A stretch of DNA of 64,000 nt from Bacteroidales bacterium (GTDB lineage: Bacteria > Bacteroidota > Bacteroidia > Bacteroidales > WCHB1-69), in the NCBI GenBank assembly GCA_024685175.1, contig JAIKWD010000006.1, positions 1-64,000 on the forward strand, written 5' to 3'. Of the stretch, positions 60,948 through 64,000 are shown in pieces; within the stretch, counting starts at the first letter, position 1, and every line of letters begins with the position of its first letter. A program made the position numbers and the translations under genes. The notes under the pieces are model-generated. The model saw only the letters and a program-made list of their open reading frames with translations. It ran no database searches and had not been told where the DNA came from.

Positions 60948-63900
60948 TTAACGCACCAACATCACATTACCCTTTTTTTCATATTCTTCATCGTTGATGC
61001 AAACGCCCTTGAAATAATAGTCGTAGACCCCATTCTGGCACTGTTGGCCCTTGAATGTTCCATCCCATCCGATCTGCTGGTCTGTGGTCTCGAAGACCTT
61101 TTCGCCCCAATGATTATATACGACGAAATAGAATTCTCCAAGAATGGCACTTCGGACATACAACACATCGTTATGGCCATCGCCATTGGGTGAAAAGGCG
61201 TTGGGGATGAAGACATTCGGGTCTTGGCACGTCAGTTCAACCACAGAGATACGCACTTCCGCGGTCAGTGTACAGTTGAAGGTATCCGTGACTGCCACGA
61301 TGTACGTGGTGGTCTGCAACGGCCAGACCTGCGTCTCGGGACTATTCGGATTGCTCACATCATCGGAAGGGGTCCAATGGTAAGTATAGAGACTGCCATA
61401 GTTGGTGCAGAAGATAGTCGTGGTGTCCATCTGACGGATGTCGCAAAGGTCGCACCACGCCTGCAAAGGATCCGGAAACGTCCCTGTGCGGCGGACTATG
61501 GTGCCCGTTGCAACGGCCTCACAGCCATAGGCGTTGGATACGGTCACGGAATAGGTGGTGGATGCCGTCGGCGAGACAAAGGGCTGATAGCCCGAGAACT
61601 CCGTTCCATCACCCAAGGTCCAGTGATATTGACAGTCCGGACCGCCATCGTGGATGACGGACAACGTGCCGCCGTCCTCAAAGCAGATCAGCAAGTTTTG
61701 GGCAGCGATGATGTTAATGTCGGACACCTCGACGGTAATGGCGCCTTCCGTGGTGCAATGTGCATCGGAAACGCGGACATAATATGTGGTTGCTTCCGTC
61801 GGCTTGACAAAGAGTCGGCTCTGTCCGTAACCAAAAACCGAGGAAAAATTGGGAGATAGAGACCACTCTATCGTACAGGGCTCTCCAGGGTGGTCCAGCG
61901 TCACGTACAACATTGCGCTATCGCCTTGGCAAATAATGGTGTCGGACGGCAGGGATGCTGGATAAGGGAACACCTCCACGACTTGTTGGAGGGTGTCCAC
62001 GCACGCGCCGAAGGTCACCTCCAGCATATAGGTAGTCGTTTGCGCCGGAGCCACGACCGGATTAGAGATATGGTCGTTGGTGACGCCGGAACCCGGCAGC
62101 CAATGATAATTGGTGTTGGCAAAGGGTTGCAGCCCGATCTGCACCATATCCCCCTCGCAAATGGAGATGTCTGGCAAGGCATATTCTTGGTTGGTAAGCA
62201 CGAGTATCGGCTTGGTCAGCGTGTCCGCAAAATTGCAGCTACCGGCATCCTGTACAATCAGGGTGACTTGATACACGCCCGAGCGGGTGTATTCGTGCGC
62301 CGGCGCGGGTTCCGTCGATGTTGTGCCATCGCCGAAATCCCAATGATAGTTTGTACTATTGCCTATTGTCTGCGAGTGATCTACGAAATGGACGGTATCG
62401 GGCGCACAGATGGTCCGTGGCATGGAGAAGTCGGCCACTACCTCCGGAAGCGCAAAATCCATCTTGATGACACCCAAATTACAATTAGTGCTGCCATTTC
62501 CCGTACTCCAAGCACCAGGAGTGGTCGGAAAGTCACTCTGCCCACGACAACCTGCACAGACAGCTTGGTAGATGCGTCCTTTACGGTCGAAACGACTAGT
62601 GCCGCCATCCACATGCTCGGTAGCATATGGATTTGAGGTTCCTCCAAAAAAGCTGGCATACTTGAGCTGAGATGCATCATCACTAATACAAACAAGATAA
62701 AAGTCATTACCATCAGTGAACGATTGAAAAGCATCTGCAGTAATCGGCAATCCAGATGTGCCACCAAAATCATTGAGCGTGCTTCCTCCCCACCCTGACA
62801 TGTAAATATTGCTGCAATAATCAACCATAAGTGCCGTAGGAGAAATGTCAGGACCGCCATTGCCGGTACCAAAAGCCGTGGACCAAACGATGGTATCCAA
62901 ATCTGGAGTCAACTTTGTGAGAAATTGTCCACCATTCGGCACTGAATAAGCGGCATTCCAAATCCAAGCGTCGCCCATTGCATTGGTTTGACCAAAGACA
63001 TGGGGACAATCCAGACGGTTGACTTTCACCAAATAACACTGATCATAATAGGATTTTCCCAAAAAAGTACTTTGCATCAAGGTTCGTCCATCGGCAGAGA
63101 TATGGGCGAGAAAGCCATCAGTTCCCCCATGCAACGTATCTTGGTATACATTTAGGGTTACGGGGAAATCTTGCGAACGGGTACCGCCACATATATACAC
63201 ACTGTTGTCGGATGCCAGCGACATACCGTAGCCTGCCTCATTGCCACTGCCTCCTAACATCGCGCTCCAAATCATCTGGGAAAGATCTTGGCTCATCTTA
63301 AAGACACAAACGTCCTGCTGGCCATGGTAAGTGGTATCAAAGGCGTTGGCAGTTGCTGGAAAATCTGAGGAGAGCGTGGAAGAGACCACATAAACATTGC
63401 TGTTCAGATCTATCAATATCTCCCCACGATTATCATCGGCATAATTCTTACGCAAGCCATCGGCAATGTTAATACCGTCATTGCCTGTACCGCCCACAAA
63501 GGTGGAGGCAAGCAACTGGCTTCCATCAGCACTAAGCTTAGAGACAACGATGTCGGACCCGGATTGGAACGTCAAACTGGTGGAGATGGTCTTACTGGAA
63601 CCGCCATTGAATGACGTATCGTAAGCGCTTGGGGTCACGGGGTAGTCAGCGGATCCTGTTGTGCCCATCACATATAGTTCATCGTTATCATTAACATACA
63701 AGCTATGCGGCACATCTAACGCCGCCCCTCCAATATAGGTGGAATAGAGCAATGTATTGCCAATGGCGTTAAACTTGCTGATGGATATGTCGGTTTGCCC
63801 GCCTGCATAATCCACCTGATAGGCCCCTGTAGTCGTCGGATAATCAATACCGAAACAGATGCCACCTCCATATAGGTTGCCATCAGAATCGTATGTGGCC

Positions 63901-64000
63901 GTATAGCCCCAGTTGTCAGACACGGAGCCCGAATATGAGGAAAAGACTACCACTGGATCAATGATTAACGGCAATGATTTGTCATAGTTCCCTAATCGGA
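60948..64000 (-). CDS. T9SS type B surface protein with SBBP-like repeats and PKD domain (partial, 5' end off the window)
   Basis: The frame is open to base 64000 with no ATG, so the N-terminus lies outside the window; at least 1017 codons are present. The first about 480 residues are repeated units of the SBBP beta-propeller type (YSTYIGGAALDVPHSLYV, ASTFVGGTGNDGINIA, WSAMLGGSGNEAGYGM). A PKD domain follows (YHWDFGDGTTSTEPAPAHEY), then several Ig/PKD-like domains. The end is a gliding-motility-type CTD: FIPNAFSPNGDGHNDVLYVR to GWDGTFKGQQCQNGVYDYYFKG. This is the type B T9SS sorting signal, unlike the three type A tails elsewhere in the window. Likely a cell-surface protein of unknown ligand. 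Confidence 0.9.
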   Translation of the reverse strand, partial: RLGNYDKSLPLIIDPVVVFSSYSGSVSDNWGYTATYDSDGNLYGGGICFGIDYPTTTGAYQVDYAGGQTDISISKFNAIGNTLLYSTYIGGAALDVPHSLYVNDNDELYVMGTTGSADYPVTPSAYDTSFNGGSSKTISTSLTFQSGSDIVVSKLSADGSQLLASTFVGGTGNDGINIADGLRKNYADDNRGEILIDLNSNVYVVSSTLSSDFPATANAFDTTYHGQQDVCVFKMSQDLSQMIWSAMLGGSGNEAGYGMSLASDNSVYICGGTRSQDFPVTLNVYQDTLHGGTDGFLAHISADGRTLMQSTFLGKSYYDQCYLVKVNRLDCPHVFGQTNAMGDAWIWNAAYSVPNGGQFLTKLTPDLDTIVWSTAFGTGNGGPDISPTALMVDYCSNIYMSGWGGSTLNDFGGTSGLPITADAFQSFTDGNDFYLVCISDDASQLKYASFFGGTSNPYATEHVDGGTSRFDRKGRIYQAVCAGCRGQSDFPTTPGAWSTGNGSTNCNLGVIKMDFALPEVVADFSMPRTICAPDTVHFVDHSQTIGNSTNYHWDFGDGTTSTEPAPAHEYTRSGVYQVTLIVQDAGSCNFADTLTKPILVLTNQEYALPDISICEGDMVQIGLQPFANTNYHWLPGSGVTNDHISNPVVAPAQTTTYMLEVTFGACVDTLQQVVEVFPYPASLPSDTIICQGDSAMLYVTLDHPGEPCTIEWSLSPNFSSVFGYGQSRLFVKPTEATTYYVRVSDAHCTTEGAITVEVSDINIIAAQNLLICFEDGGTLSVIHDGGPDCQYHWTLGDGTEFSGYQPFVSPTASTTYSVTVSNAYGCEAVATGTIVRRTGTFPDPLQAWCDLCDIRQMDTTTIFCTNYGSLYTYHWTPSDDVSNPNSPETQVWPLQTTTYIVAVTDTFNCTLTAEVRISVVELTCQDPNVFIPNAFSPNGDGHNDVLYVRSAILGEFYFVVYNHWGEKVFETTDQQIGWDGTFKGQQCQNGVYDYYFKGVCINDEEYEKKGNVMLVR

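Overview
This window looks like chromosome from an uncultured Bacteroidales bacterium (phylum Bacteroidota). The evidence is the TAnnTTTG type of -7 promoter box before many genes, the SecD-SecF fusion, type IX secretion (T9SS) sorting tails on several very large secreted proteins, a T9SS Plug (DUF5103) gene, an mraZ-headed division/cell-wall cluster, and envelope families typical of the phylum. Both edges cut a gene: a DUF4143-type ATPase tail on the left and a T9SS type B surface protein on the right. There are no rRNA genes, no CRISPR array and no complete insertion sequence.

Layout. 1-1.4 kb: ATPase tail, an AraC-type regulator, a small orphan ORF and tRNA-Ser(GCU). 1.6-5.2 kb: lpxD-lpxC, then a DUF6913-like gene and dapA. 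5.2-9.6 kb: a secreted M14 carboxypeptidase convergent with a PorE-like TPR/propeller/OmpA protein. 9.7-15.5 kb: secDF and lptD on the minus strand. 15.6-21 kb: a plus-strand envelope run (amidase, MlaD-type MCE protein, DUF3127, NlpC/P60, MltG, ROK kinase). 21-29.6 kb: a minus-strand dcw cluster (mraZ, rsmH, ftsL-like, ftsI-like PBP, murE, mraY, a MurD C-domain-only gene, ftsW) that stops before murG/murC/ftsQ/ftsA/ftsZ. 30-40 kb: T9SS Plug and a 2780-residue repeat-built T9SS adhesin. 40-50 kb: tRNA-Met, an OMP/TPR gene pair, an Rpn nuclease with 12-bp repeats, an OMP, lpdA and a retropepsin-like protease. 50-52.5 kb: rnfB-rnfC without the rest of the Rnf operon. 52.5-64 kb: M1 aminopeptidase (T9SS), tRNA-Leu(UAG) followed 17 nt later by an HD-domain gene, a C69 dipeptidase, an ORF6N pseudogene, a U32 peptidase-family gene, a lysozyme-like membrane protein and the T9SS type B protein.

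Taken together the genes mostly build and modify the cell envelope: lipid A synthesis (lpxD, lpxC), LPS export (lptD), protein export (secDF, Plug and T9SS cargo), lipid transport (MlaD-like), and peptidoglycan synthesis and turnover (murE, mraY, ftsW, PBP, amidase, MltG, NlpC/P60). MurE carries the DNPR motif and dapA is present, which fits meso-diaminopimelate peptidoglycan.

The most unusual signals are: (1) five intergenic arrays with a strict 7-bp period but different unit sequences, three of which abut a TATCTTTG promoter box at nearly the same distance; (2) a MurD relic reduced to its C-terminal domain but kept as an intact gene in the murD position; (3) a C-terminal retropepsin-like domain without the catalytic DTG on the PorE-like protein, with a DTGA-bearing retropepsin-like protein elsewhere in the window; (4) an LpxC without the FabZ fusion usual for the phylum; (5) an inverted repeat whose two arms are the -7 boxes of opposing promoters for lptD and an amidase.
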